The translations under genes were made by a program, and so were the position numbers. A stretch of DNA of 64,000 nt from Dipteris shenzhenensis (taxonomy: Eukaryota > Polypodiophyta > Polypodiopsida > Gleicheniales), in assembly GCA_047967505.1 (NCBI GenBank), contig CM106541.1; one strand, written 5' to 3'. Below are positions 43,701 through 54,948 of this stretch, piece by piece; the stretch's first letter is position 1; every line of letters begins with the position of its first letter. Below the pieces are notes generated by a model. It saw only the letters and a program-made list of their open reading frames with translations. It ran no database searches and was not told the DNA's origin.

Positions 43701-43919
43701 TTATCTATTGGCAAACAATGGAAAGAGGTAGCTTGAACTGGAAATCAGGTGAATCTTGATACACCCTCAAAGCACACATAGGCAGGGTAGGGTGTGACTG
43801 GTGTATTGTGAAATACTACATGGGAAGAATCTTCAGCATAGAATAGCTCATAAACAGTCTTAAAAGGACCAACCCTCATGATATCGCATCCATCTTTACA
43901 AGCGAGGGTTAGAGACACG

Positions 43920-44110
43920 GCACTGCATGAGGTTGTTCATCAAGGCAAACAAGAATGCCATGACAAATGTCAATAGTTGGAGAGCTTGCACATCACCTTC
44001 AGCTTCTTCCAGTTCTTGTAATTGCCATGCTATTTCTTCAAGGGTTGTGCGGTCTAGCATCCTTCTTTTGAGCAATGTCCTTGAGGACCTTTCTGATGAT
44101 CTTCTAAAGT
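43920..44110 (-). other. Conserved leader peptide, second copy
   Basis: The minus strand reads LLKRRMLDRTTLEEIAWQL, QELEEAEGDVQALQL and then a hydrophobic run (LLTFVMAFLFALMNNL). It parallels 11530-11705 (RTSLEEIAARLREL..EGDAQA..) in sequence, order and distance before gag. A Cys/His-rich piece (CKDCGHHETKCW) lies just upstream near 44165. Confidence 0.4.
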
Positions 44111-44254
44111 CGGTAAACTCGTATCAAATATGCCCAACACTTAGTTTCATGATGACCACAATCTTTGCATTCCTTACAAATGATCACCCTCATTCATGGC
44201 TTGCGGCTTTGTTTGGGCAGTGCTTCCGCTCGTTTCATGCGTGATTGAAGTATA

Positions 44255-44640
44255 AGTTTCACGTGCCTAGAAATCAGCAACTAGATTTTGAGCTCAAGGG
44301 ATATGCTGAATTTTTACCTCTTTAAATTGTTGGCAAAGTTCCAATGCTTGTTGATGTCATGGAACCAAGCCTTCGCTCCACACCTTCCACCTTCCACTAA
44401 CTTGTTCACACATGAGTTGAGAATCTCCTTGCACCTCAAGTTGCTTGATGTGATGTTCTTGTGCCTTTTGTAGCCCAAAAATGAGTGCCGAGTACTCAGT
44501 TTCGTTGCAAGTACCTTCTGGCGCAGACTTGCTATAACAATATGTACACCTACCCCCTGGTGAAGTGAGCTTCACACCCACACCAGCAGCCTTGGTCAAA
44601 GGTTTGTATGCACCGTCAAATTGGAGGAGCAAGATGTCAT
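44255..44640 (-). pseudogene. Archaeal-type RNase H domain next to an LTR
   Basis: The minus strand encodes a nearly complete RNase H: LLQFDGAYKPLTKAAGVGV (first Asp), NETEYSALIFGLQKAQ (Glu), LEVQGDSQLMCEQVSG (Asp) and, after a stop, ALELCQQFKEVKIQHIP with QNLVADF (final Asp). This is the second, archaeal-type RNase H of Tat-lineage gypsy elements. It normally sits between RNase H and integrase. Here it lies between an LTR-A-like sequence (44640-45060) and the leader-gag segment (44110-43335), all in one orientation. Confidence 0.8.
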
Positions 44641-45060
44641 CACACCAAGACTAAAATCCGGACATCCCAAGTTTCTCAGTAGTCCAAGATAGGTAGAAGG
44701 AGAGGGTGGGGAGAATTCAATACTTGAGCAAGACATTCAGCACCAAATAAACTTGCAATCCTTTGTTGATAGTTTATCTTTAGACAAAAAATAATTACAA
44801 CTTGAAGCTCAAAATGAGGCACAAAAAGTTGATTAGGTACAAAGGGATTCCTTGGTCGAAACATTACCAGCCATAGCCGAGCCCTAGAAACCTTTGTAAT
44901 GAGATTGAGAAGAAATCATTCAAGACAAGCTTATCCACAGACAAGCAGATGCACCAAATCTCCCCCCAAGCTTGGGGAGCATCCCACCCTACGAAGAATG
45001 TCACCCTTTTAATTTCCTCCGATGCAACAAGTAGCTCGATCACCACACAATGAGTAGAAT
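44641..45060 (-). repeat. Diverged LTR-A-like sequence
   Basis: On the minus strand this resembles the interior of LTR-A (1980-2220), including the parallel words TTTGGTGC(T/A)GA and CTTGGGATGT and similar translated strings. Divergence is high and the ends are not clear. It probably belongs to an older relative of element A. Confidence 0.45.
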
Positions 45061-45480
45061 TGAAATCAAAGTCCTCCTAGTGTATCACTAGTTCTTTACC
45101 TTGAATCATCCACAGTGTATCATCCCACCCATCATCTCCTTGAACAATGCATTGTACAATCAGTTGTTGAAGATCGACATGAAGATCAAGAAAGAGATCT
45201 CACCAATTGGTAGCCGTAATCAGTGGAGGACCAAGCACCAAATCCTTGAGCTCGTCGAGAAGTGACATAAATATCCACCCTCCTCGTGTAGCGTGCATCC
45301 AAGTGCATCCAAGGAGTGAACTTGAAAAAGTTCAGAATCTATGATCTAGTATCAGATATGAATAGAGCACATGAAATGAAGTACTTTTGCTTTTTACAAC
45401 AAGAGGAAACTCCCCACGGTTAGAGAGTTACAGTTCATGAGATTTCACCATATAAGCAATATCATTACACTTTCATCACT
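45061..45480. other. No gene seen
   Basis: AT-rich sequence with short frames only. I see no retroelement motif, tRNA or terminus here. Confidence 0.5.
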
Positions 45481-45486
45481 TCCTAT

Positions 45487-45550
45487 TTGCTGGCCCATTG
45501 GTAAATCTTCCTTTTGTGAATGGGGAAGTCTTGGGTTCAATTCCCACTCC
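45487..45550 (+). repeat. tRNA-derived SINE head (possible)
   Basis: TGCTGGCCCATTGGTAAATC resembles an A box, and GGTTCAATTCC (45534-45544) matches the B-box consensus, about 35 bases apart as in RNA polymerase III internal promoters. A purine-rich tail follows. It is not a tRNA gene, because no cloverleaf with acceptor pairing can be drawn. Confidence 0.4.
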
Positions 45551-45629
45551 TTAATAAAAAGAGAGGAGAGGAGAGGAGAAGAGAAGAGAAAGAGAAGAAG
45601 AAGAGGATAGGGGCACGAGATCTTTTGTA

Positions 45630-46135
45630 GGAGCCCAAAAAGTCTGTCCGCGATGCTGCGTAGGTGCACCAGAAGACGTAGGAACCTAGGAAAACAGTCG
45701 CGATCTGTCTGCAATGCGTAGATGCACCAAAAGATGCAGGAACTCAGAAAACAGTCACGATTTGTGATCTATCCATGATGCGAAGATGCGCTAGCTGCAA
45801 CCAGGGGGCATGCGGGTGTTGCAGATGCACAAGAGCAGTTTTGCAGGCACGGTCAACTAGAAGATGCGTGGCATTGTGTAGGAACCCAGAAGATGTGCAA
45901 GAACCATAGGTTGAAGGTGCAGGAACCCAGAAGATGCGCAGCAACCGCAAGCTAAAGGCATGGAAACTGAGAAGTTCTGTAGCCGCAGAGATGGACTGCG
46001 AGCAGAAGATATGCAGATTGGAGGTGCAGAAGCAAAGAACTACACATGAAAGGTGTTGCAGAACTACACCCAGCCATAGGAGTAACGAATTTTACACCAC
46101 TAGCCATGGAGATTTTGATCCCAACAGCCACACCA
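45630..46135 (+). repeat. Degenerate AGATGC-AGGAACC-CAGAAG tandem repeats
   Basis: Irregular repeats of the words AGGAACCCAGAAGATGC, CAGTCGCGATCTGTC and TAGATGCACCA, about 60 bases apart, fill roughly 500 bases up to the right LTR of element R. There is no coding motif. Confidence 0.7.
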
Positions 46136-46139
46136 ATTC

Positions 46140-47143
46140 TATTAACTAGAAAAGAATTCGAGACAAGAGGCTAGACACTAGGCATGGCGATGCTCGAGGG
46201 CCATATAGGAAAAGGGAATGTGAGGGGAGAAGCGTTAACATGGGTGGGGAAAAGTGATTAAGAGGGGTGGAAATGAAGAGGGAGACTATGGCACAAGGGG
46301 AGAGGGAGAGGGGAAAGAGGAGCATATACATAATGGGATGAGGAATGTAGAGATGGAGACATCAAGGGAGGAGGGTCATGCTTTAGTTGAAAGGAAGGAT
46401 GGGAGGAAAAAATTCAAAGTACTAGCTAGGTGGCTTTACAAGAATGAGCGTGTTCCATCAAGGAATAGCCCCCTCCTTTTATAGCCAAGAGAGGGGGTCT
46501 CTCCCAATAAATGCATCCTCCCACATGCATGGTGTGTGTGGAAGAGTCTCCCATGTGGGCTAGGCAGTTACACACTCTCAATTGTGTGCGACAACCCTTT
46601 GCCTCATTTTTCCACATACATCAACCCCCATATCCCAAGTCTAAGATACTCCCTTGGTCTCTTCCCAATTTTATAATATGTTCAAACATCTAGGAGGACA
46701 AGTGGAGGGTTGGCACAAGGAATCTTGCCACCTCATCCTACTTTCCCATTATTTAACTTGCATTCTTGGACTTTCTACACCCCCCCCCACATGGGCCTAT
46801 CCTACATGAGGGAATAATCCAATGTAATATCCATCTCCACCTATTTTATATTACTTCTCCCATGGTCCTTGGGCCATATCTCACTAAATGCAAGCGTGGG
46901 ACCACCTAGGTGAAGGGGTGGTACATGGAGGACCCATGCCACCTTATCATTTTATAGTATTACTACCATGGATTATGTACAACACACCTTATGGGTCCTC
47001 TTACGTGGAAGGGTGGCACATGGTCATGCCCTGCCACCTCAACCCTGGGCCTTATGCACACCATATTTTATTATACTATTGCCACACATACAAGCACACA
47101 CACATATTTATGCCTTTTACTTTGGTTAAATTTATCCATAACA
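46140..47143 (-). repeat. Element R 5' LTR (right copy)
   Basis: About 1004 bp, same orientation as 35415-36366 and highly similar outside the region at 46300-46430, which the left copy has lost. No initiator-Met primer site is visible on its inner (left) side. The sequence inside this LTR therefore does not preserve a standard element leader. Confidence 0.75.
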
Positions 47144-48300
47144 TTACCCACACTTTTTCATGATTATCGACCTTTTAATTTTGTCATATGTGCACATGTG
47201 TGTGCATGGAGACATAAGCATGCAGTTCAACTAGAAGCCTTAATACTAAGATTTTATGATGCCTTGTAATGAAGGGAAAATTCTATCATGATAAGGCTAG
47301 TTCTAAAAGAAAGCATAATAAAAAATAAACTCCCTTTAAATTATATATGGTTTCTTTTGAGCATGTTTCATTACCACATGTAGACTTGTATTACTAAGGC
47401 ACCTCTAGATCAAAGTTGTATAGATGAATCCCTTACCATTCTATCCTCCCATCTAAACCAATATATGTCTAAATGAATCCCTTGCCCAAACTCATCCTCT
47501 AAAAACACAACACACGGTGTAGTTTCAATCTCATGATTAGTCACAAGCTTAAAAACTATAAACTCCACCAGGCATGGTGAGGACTAACTACTATTACATC
47601 CCCAATGACACCATCAACTACAAAATGTGGGGAGATGGGATGGAGGATGGTGATGGAGGCTATGATGGTGATGGGACTTGCCCTCCATCCAGGTCACCTC
47701 TTCCTCCTCTTAGACTAAAGTACGGTGGAATCTTGAATCTCCACGAACCTTTTTCATGGGAGAATGTCCTTGTTGATGTCTCCAGCTTTCCCCCTTTGAA
47801 AATGATGGTCACACATAATCTATTTGAGCAAAACGTGCCAGGGAACTTGGGCAAAAAGGCAGGTTGGTAGGCTCCCTCTAAGCAAAAAACTGTACCTTTC
47901 CAAGGTGACCATGCAAGCTGAGGAAGGAGGCCCTCTTACGCACATGCAAAAAAATGTATTGAATTAGAATTTTAGGATTCCCCTTGGGTTGAGAGTGGCA
48001 TAGTCTTGTGTTGCAAATGGTGGAAAGGCCTACAGTTTCTACCCGTCGGTCCCGAGAGGAAATTGCATATTCTTGCATTGCAAGTGGTGGAGAAGCATGT
48101 AGCCCCCCCGCCTGGGCTCTCAATCCCACGAGAAGAAGCAGTGCAAGCACCAAATATGGGCATCAAGCTAGGCAAATAAGAAGAGTTTTTCTTCAACAAG
48201 AAGCCCTTGAGGAGGAGACATGGCCCCAGTTCAGCCCACACTTATTGAAGGAGCCTCTGCACTTGATGAATGAAATACAAGGGAGACCCTCCATGCAAGC
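47144..48300. other. No recognised gene
   Basis: Reading frames of up to 104 codons occur on both strands (for example 47574-47870 plus), but overlapping frames on opposite strands are similar in length and none shows family motifs. TTAC at 47144-47147 may be the right target-site copy of element R. Confidence 0.5.
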
Positions 48301-49760
48301 TTTATTCGACTTTGCATGCTAGGAGGTCATCAATGTCCACCTCCCTAAAAGCTAGGGGTGTGAGTTGGGCTTGAAAGCGATTTAAACGCTTCACGAACCT
48401 AGGTTCTTGATTGAACAAGTACATCAAATAATCAATTGGGACCCATCTTTTTGTAGACTCATCAAGTTGATATGCAAAACTCACGATGTGGTCTTGCATG
48501 TACTTGATGAGGTGTTTAAAATTTCGTCTCAGATCCCAAGTAGGTGTCTAGGACATCTATGCTCTTATCAAAGACTGGAAATAACTCCTTCTCTCTATCA
48601 AATAATGGAGTATGGGAGATGAAATCATGGAAGGTATACATAGCAGAATCCATGGTAGTTTGGTAGCTAGGAGAACTATGGCTATGATAGTGAAACTTTG
48701 AAACTAAAGTAACTTTATAACCTATATATACCCAAATGTTCTAAATATAAATAATAAAAAGAATTATAAAATTTTTGGGCAAAAATTGACATTGCAATGA
48801 AACAAAACCATTCAAAACATCAAAATTAATTGCACCACTATTAATTGGAAAATGTCAAAATCCTCAATTGTTCCACCCCAGATTGTTTACAATCTTCAAT
48901 ATTGTAGGAGGGATAAAAGTGGCACTCTGCATGCGCTTCTTTGCACACTTTCCTACCTTTTCACCATTTAAGGTAAAGTGAAAGGACTTAGACATGCCAT
49001 CCTCCATGACCAATAGGTGCTCCCACACGTCCCTCAGAGTCCACTGTGGACGTGACAGTCACATTCTTGACATCTCCTAAATGAGAACCGGTACATAAAC
49101 TTACCCTTGTATTATCATCGTCGCGTTAGAGTCAAGGGGGAGCCAATTGTCACCTGTTTTCTTCTAGCGCCTGTATTGGAAAGAAAAATATGACATTTGG
49201 CAAGAGATGTGGTACTTGACAACCACATTGTCCTTACATACATGGCATTGAAATAGATCACCCTTTTGTTCACCTGACCTGCTTCCCCAATTTACCCCAA
49301 GCAATTCCTCAAGGGAATTCTCATGTAGGCATGTGCATGACCACATGGTTTTTGTTCTGTGCATCTGGATATTCTGAAAACAAGAAGCAAAAATGTGTAG
49401 AGGCATAAACCAAGACAACCTTACCCATTTAGAGCCAAATGTAAACTTCATGGCCATGCCCACATCCTTTTCAATCTTTTCCTTGTATGATTGCACTGTT
49501 CTTGTGTCCACCATGATGCAATCCATGTCTTCAAGTTGTGGTATTGCAATGCATTGAAGATGGCCATAGCTTGATACCGTCCTTGGAGTAATGTACTTGG
49601 CATTATACCAATAGATATTTCTATGTTTCAAAGCAAAGGACTTATCTCTAGCATGCATTTGCCTTCCTAAATCCTCATGAATGGAAGTAAACTTATCTAA
49701 GAATCACTCGACTAGTTCCCACTCCTCAAAGTCTAAAGGAAATACATTTGCTATGTACAA

Positions 49761-49843
49761 GTGCTATTTTAAAATACAATTTCAAACTGACTCATTACAC
49801 TGGTGCTATTTCAAAATACAATTTCAAACTGACTCATTACACT
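49761..49843 (+). repeat. 42-bp tandem duplication
   Basis: GTGCTATTT(T/C)AAAATACAATTTC.. is repeated twice in direct succession at 49761-49802 and 49803-49843, with a single difference seen, which points to a recent slippage or duplication. Confidence 0.9.
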
Positions 49844-50280
49844 TAGAAATCTTGCACAAAATGCAGACTTACAATGTGATGGTATTGTCGATTTATTGCT
49901 TGATGGAGGAAGGCGCTTGTCCTTCCCCATGTAGATGTGTTGCACCTTTGCAAGCCATCCTTTCTTCCCAAGCTTGAACTTAATGATGCATCCCTTACAT
50001 TCATGAAAAAGATCACCTCTTTTGCTCTTGGGAAGCTTATGTGGACCATTGGTAGATCCTCTCATGACTATCCAATCATTCAAGCTATAGGTGCAAGGCA
50101 CCCATTCACCCAATACATTTTTGGTCATGTGAGACACAGAGTACATGTTTGGTCTCCTCACCATGCTTGTACAGAGGTCACAACAGCAATAGTGGACTAG
50201 AAAGTGTAGCTTGGAGGGAGAGAGCAGCTCTGATAGAGGGAGAGAGAGGGAGAAGGTATAGACGGTGCAACTAAAGGTTG

Positions 50281-50483
50281 AGAGAAGCTCCAAGAGGTGT
50301 TGTAGCTAGGAATGGAGGGAGAAAGAGCAGAGGGGGATGAATAGCTGCTCCAGGAGGTGGTGTAGCTAGGAATGGAGGGAGAAAGGGCAGAGGGGGATGA
50401 TCAACCACTACAGGAGGTATTGTAGCTAGGAATCGAGGGAGAAAGAGCAGAGGCGGATGAGCAACTACTACTGTAGGAGGTGC
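50281..50483 (-). repeat. 60-bp minisatellite encoding 20-residue repeat
   Basis: Three 60-base units plus a partial fourth (50281-50340, 50341-50400, 50401-50460, 50461-50483) share TGTAGCTAGGAATGGAGGGA. Because 60 is a multiple of three, the minus-strand frame 50271-50507 reads as a repeating Pro/Leu-rich 20-mer around HPPLLFLPPFLAT. Translation is unproven. Confidence 0.85.
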
Positions 50484-51560
50484 TGACCAACTCTCATGCA
50501 ATGTCATTTCATAGATGATCTGGTCCTAACATTTGGGCTTGGGAATTTGCTAGGATCAATCAAATACAACTTAGTAACTATTTGATTAAATTTCCTCTTC
50601 TTTGTCCTCACAGGGAGAAGGCTACCTAGTACTGTGTCATCCTCCATTTGCTCTCCATCAGAGTTGTCAAGCAATTTAGGCTTTAGCCCTGATATAATCT
50701 TAGCTACCTCAGTGACCCTCTCACTGCTATCTGTGTCAAGCTTTTCACCACTATCCATGTGTTCACCCTTGCTGTTCTTTCCAGTCAACTCTCCACTGCC
50801 ACCTATGTCTTAATCCTTGCTGTGGTTTCCCAGCAAGTCCTATATGTCCAATCTTGCTATTGCTTCCTCTATAATCCTGTCTAGTTGCTGCATATTTTCT
50901 TCATCAAGTTCAGCAGATCATCGTCATCCAAGTGCTGATCATCTTGATGTCTCCTATTAGATTGTATACAAAGAAATAAAGTCATAATGCCTTTGAGGTG
51001 CTATAGATAGAAGATTGTAAATGTGCATCTTCAAGAAAAAATATATACCCTTCTTTTCATCTATATTCTTGCTTCTGTACAATGACTGCATAGCAGATTT
51101 CTTCTTGTGTTGTATGTGGTGCTTCATCTTAGTAAAAGCTTCCTTAACTAGCAAACTTTCATCTGCTGAACAATACATAATACATGAATAGATGCAATAT
51201 ATAAAACACGAATAAATGAAATAGATAAAACAAGAACTTAGAAAAATAAATACCCTCTTTTGGCCACATAGGGAAAAGAAAAGTCCTACCTCTCTCCTTT
51301 GCAACTTTCAGGTTCCCCTGTGCCACTGCCTGCTATTGTTTCACTTTGTCCAACATTTCATCCTCGTCATATTCCTGATCCCCAACATCCTCCCAGGAGT
51401 TTGACTTCCATCAAATAGTTGTTCATTGTCTTCTTTTCCACATGAGGCATGCCCCTCTACCTGTTGTTCTTTCTTGGTGTCTATGAACACATTTGAAATG
51501 TTAAGAGTTTCGAATTTCTCATTTTCAGTAGCTTCAGCTTGCTTTGTACCAGTCTTCAAC

Positions 51561-51697
51561 TTTTTTGGACATGGTATTTCGATGTCTTTACGTGTTTGTG
51601 TAAGGAAAAGAACAATTATTTGAAACTGATTTCAAAAGGCAAATAGATTATTTAAAGATAGACAATAATCAAAAAAATAGTAGTATTTAAACTTGAA
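51561..51697. other. Spacer before hairpin
   Basis: Short AT-rich stretch between the coding-like frames and the hairpin; nothing specific seen. Confidence 0.4.
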
Positions 51698-51793
51698 GGA
51701 AATATGGCCCTTGAGGGGTCCCCTTTAGGGGCAAGGGACATATTCCAACACAGCCCTTGCCCCTAAAGGGGACCCCTCAAGGGCCATATTTCC
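51698..51793. repeat. Perfect 40-bp-arm hairpin
   Basis: Arms 51698-51737 and 51754-51793 are exact reverse complements (GGAAATATGGCCC..GGCAAGGG) around a 16-base loop. The GC-rich arms stand out from AT-rich surroundings. Perfect arm identity implies recent origin or selection. No mobile-element termini or target duplication are evident. Confidence 0.95.
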
Positions 51794-51824
51794 ATTGGTT
51801 GTGTTGGAGTCCAGATGTGATTGG

Positions 51825-53080
51825 TACTAAATAGTACTAAGTACTAAGTGCTACTAATAGTGCTAAATACTACTAATACTGCTAAGTACTACTACATAGT
51901 ACTAAATACTACTAATACTACTAAGTACTAAATAGTACTAATGCTAATCCTAATACTGCTACATAATACTAAGTGCTAACTAAGGTACTAAATACTACTA
52001 ATACTAAATAGTACTAACTGTTAACTAGTGCTAAATATTGCTAAATACTACTGATACGAAATAGTACTAAATACTGCTAAATACTATTGATACTAAATAG
52101 TACTAAGTGCTAACTAGTGCTAAATACTACGAAATACTACTGATACTTACTAAATAGTACTAAATGCTACATATTAAATAGTATTAACTGCTAACTTAGA
52201 GTGGTGAATAGGAGATGATAAATAGTATTAAATGCTAAATAGTATTGAATGGTGCATAGTACTAAATGATGAATAGCACTAAATACTAAATTATAGTTCT
52301 CAAAACTAAATAGTACTAAATGCTAGATAGTGCTAAATGGTACTAAATGCTTAGTAGTATTTAGCCTTTTAGGCTATCCTTTTAGTACTAAATGATATAT
52401 AGTACTACATGCTAGGGGGTGCTAATATTACTAAATGTTTGAACAGTCCTAAATGCTAAATAGTGCTGAATAGTACTACATGCCAAATACTACTAAATGC
52501 CAAATATTGTTAAATGTTAAAAGTGTTGAAACACACAGTACTAGTAGTGCTAGATATTGCTAACTAGTACTAAATGCTTAGTAGTATTTAGCCTTTTTAC
52601 CTATCCTTTTAGTACTAAATACACAGTACTAACAGTGCTAGATAGTGCTGAAACACAACTGTACTAGTAGTGCTAGATAGTGCCAAATAGTACTAAATGC
52701 TTATGCTCAAGATGCTAGGTAGTGCTAATATTACTAAATGTTGAATATTCCTAAATGCTAAATAGTACTTGATGCTAAATAGTGCTGAATAGTACTAAAT
52801 GACAAATACTATTAAATGCCAAATAGTGTTAAATGCTAAATAGTGTTGAAACACATAGTACTAGCAGTGCTAGATAGTGCTAAATAGTACTAAAAGCTAA
52901 ATAGTACTACTGAATGCTAAATAGTGCTGAATACTACTAAATGCTAAATAGTGCTAAATAGTAATAAAGTATAGATAGTGCAAAATGTTAAACATTGCTA
53001 AATGCCAAATAGTTCTAAATCCTAAGTATTGCTAAATCACATAAACAGTACTATTTAGTACTAAATAACTAACTTCAAAT
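51825..53080 (+). repeat. TAGTACTAAATGCTAA satellite
   Basis: About 1.25 kb is made almost wholly of 8-10-base units such as TAGTACTAAATG, CTAAATAGTGCTAA and AATACTACTAA, with frequent self-complementary TAGTACTA. Longer sub-repeats recur: TGCTTAGTAGTATTTAGCCTTTT appears near 52350 and 52578. It is a very AT-rich degenerate micro/minisatellite without coding capacity, starting about 30 bases after the hairpin. Confidence 0.95.
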
Positions 53081-54072
53081 GTTCATCATGTACAATATTA
53101 TATTACTCTATTAAGTAATATGTAATAAGAAAAAAAGAGTGAAGCAAATATACCTACTTTGTCAAAGCCCATGATAGCCAACCATGCATTTGACACCAAT
53201 ACTTACCTTCTGTGCCTCCTTCGCTCAGTCGCATCTCTTCACGTAAGGCTTAGTTGCCTCCCTCGCTCAGTCATTGGTAGCCCTTCATGATCTTGTCTCT
53301 TTCATTAGTCTCTTTCCTCAAGCTTGTCTCCTTCCTTAGGCTCTCTTTCCTGCCTAGCTACACATCTCCCACCCATTTCTTGTACGCTTGTATTGTTCCC
53401 TATGCTAACTTTATGCTACAATGAGATATGCTCGCTTCTCCTTTTCTCCCTATTATGCACTCCGACTATGACCGCCCGGGTAGTTCCGTTGCTTGGCTGC
53501 ATTGCATTCTACGTTGCATGCGGGTTGTCTATCAACCAATGGTGGATGATAATAGGTGGTGGCACATCATACCTATTACGCCACATTCCAAAGTGATGTA
53601 TAGTACATTTACTAATATGGAGCGTATGGAGGATGATCATGGCCATGGAGGTGATGATGATTGTGATACGAGAGAGGAGGATGATCATGAGATAGAAGAT
53701 ACAAATATTCAGGCCATTATTCACATGGTATGTGTGCAAGCATGGTGCAAAAAGCACATCAATAGTTTCTTGAGAAAATCCAAGCCCATAGAAAACACAC
53801 CTACACATTTATTGAAAGGGTAAGTACACACTACTTTTAAGAGGACCCAAATCTAAAAACTAAAACATTGATTTGCACATGGAAGTTAAGAATCTCACCA
53901 TTTAATATTCACGTTCATAGTCACCTACAGAGCCTATGGGATGGTGAGTTGGTGTTGGATTTAGAACTCCAGGACCTTGACTTGGGAGCTTCTTAATCAG
54001 ATGCTGCACGTTGCTCAAAAAACTTGAGCTTGCTTTGTAGTGCTCCCCAATGCTAATTCACCGCCTTTTTGC
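53081..54072. other. No recognised gene
   Basis: Includes a 131-codon plus-strand frame (53428-53823) with an Asp/His-rich middle (DDHGHGGDDDCDTREEDDH) and overlapping frames of similar length. I cannot identify or exclude an expressed exon. An Asp/Glu run of this kind is common in low-complexity translations. Confidence 0.4.
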
Positions 54073-54948
54073 TTATTCAAATATTACTTTTTTTGCATCC
54101 AATTCTACCTCAAGTTTTGCTACATCCTTCAAGAACTCGTCCTGTAGTACACTACCATGTAATACATTGTCTACTTTACTATGCACCCAGCTAAGTGTAT
54201 GTACAATTGATTCAACTTTTGTGAGGGCTTCGCCCTCAGTTGGAGTAGCAGCCTCAAAATTTGCATGCAATCTTGCATTCTCCTTTGACACTATACCCTT
54301 CTAGTCATGCAGTACACCTTCTTGCTCCATGCTAAACTTCCATTGATCTTGTAAACTTACAAGCTCTGGTTTTGCTGTAGACATGCCTACATCACATTCG
54401 TGCTGGATACACGTGTTGTCCAAGCTAGTCGAGTGTAGATTCACGTCTCTATGTTGGGCAAAGTCATCCCAATCCACATCTACTCCATGAGTAGATGCAG
54501 CGAATGCCCATGCCAACACTGTACCAACTTCATTGTTCGTGACTGTTTTCAAATTGTAAATCCTATAGTACATCTTCATAAAATTGTTCAGTAATGATTT
54601 CTTCAGCTGACCTATATGAAAGCCACGCCGGCTCTCTTTGTCATTGTTTCCCCATATTTCTTGGATCCAGGTGTTGAACTCTAGATATGAGTCTAGCTTC
54701 GCTCTCAAGAAAAATATCCATCCAAGACTAACTCTAGTCGGAATTGCTATTGGTTTGCTGTCCTTAGTCTTTGGCTTCTCTTTGATTGGAGTTGGAATAG
54801 AAGTTGCTTTGTTGTCCGTAAGCTTTGCCTTCTCTTTGGTTGCAGACTTCTTGGATGGAGTGTTTCTTCTTGGAGAAAGGACATCAGGCTTCTTGGAGGT
54901 GGGAGATGTGATGCCTTTGCGCTTCGTTGGAGACATGGCAGTCTTCAA
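54073..54948 (-). other. Unrecognised 290-codon minus frame with one stop
   Basis: A 215-codon frame (54301-54948) ends in TAG and the same frame continues for 72 more codons (to 54073). The N-terminal ~75 residues are Lys/Pro/Ser/Thr-rich with KPKTKDSKPI-type repeats, resembling a disordered basic tail. A globular-looking part follows (WIFFLRAKLDSYLEFNTWIQ, KKSLLNNFMKMYYRIYNLK, VGTVLAWAFAASTHGVDVDW). The section after the stop is charged and helical (DEFLKDVAKLEVELDAKKV), suggesting coiled coil. I recognise no family. A pseudogene or a transposon-encoded protein is possible. Confidence 0.35.

Larger units (their letters stand above)
48302..51560 (-). other. Unrecognised coding-like locus, minus strand
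   Basis: Several minus-strand frames in series look protein-like: 51341-51559 (acidic, Lys-rich), 50504-50788 (KRKFNQIVTKLYLIDPSKFP), 49811-50293, 49164-49658 (164 codons), about 48862-49065 (LRDVWEHLLVMEDGMSKSF then LNGEKVGKCAKKRMQSATF) and 48302-48499 (KRWVPIDYLMYLFNQEPRF). Two of them share a GDLF-x-x-C-x-x-C-like motif (RGDLFHECKGC, KGDLFQCHVCKD). This could be a multi-exon plant gene or an unfamiliar DNA transposon. No family is recognised and exon borders are uncertain. Confidence 0.3.

Noticed and set aside
47574-47870. 98-codon plus-strand frame with Gly/Asp run
   Set aside because: Overlaps a minus-strand frame and several others of similar size nearby; no motif or conservation evidence.
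49374-49424. 51-base GTAAGG..TTTTCAG intron within the 164-codon minus frame
   Set aside because: The splice signals look good, but 51 bases is short for a plant intron and is a multiple of three with no stop, so it may simply be coding.
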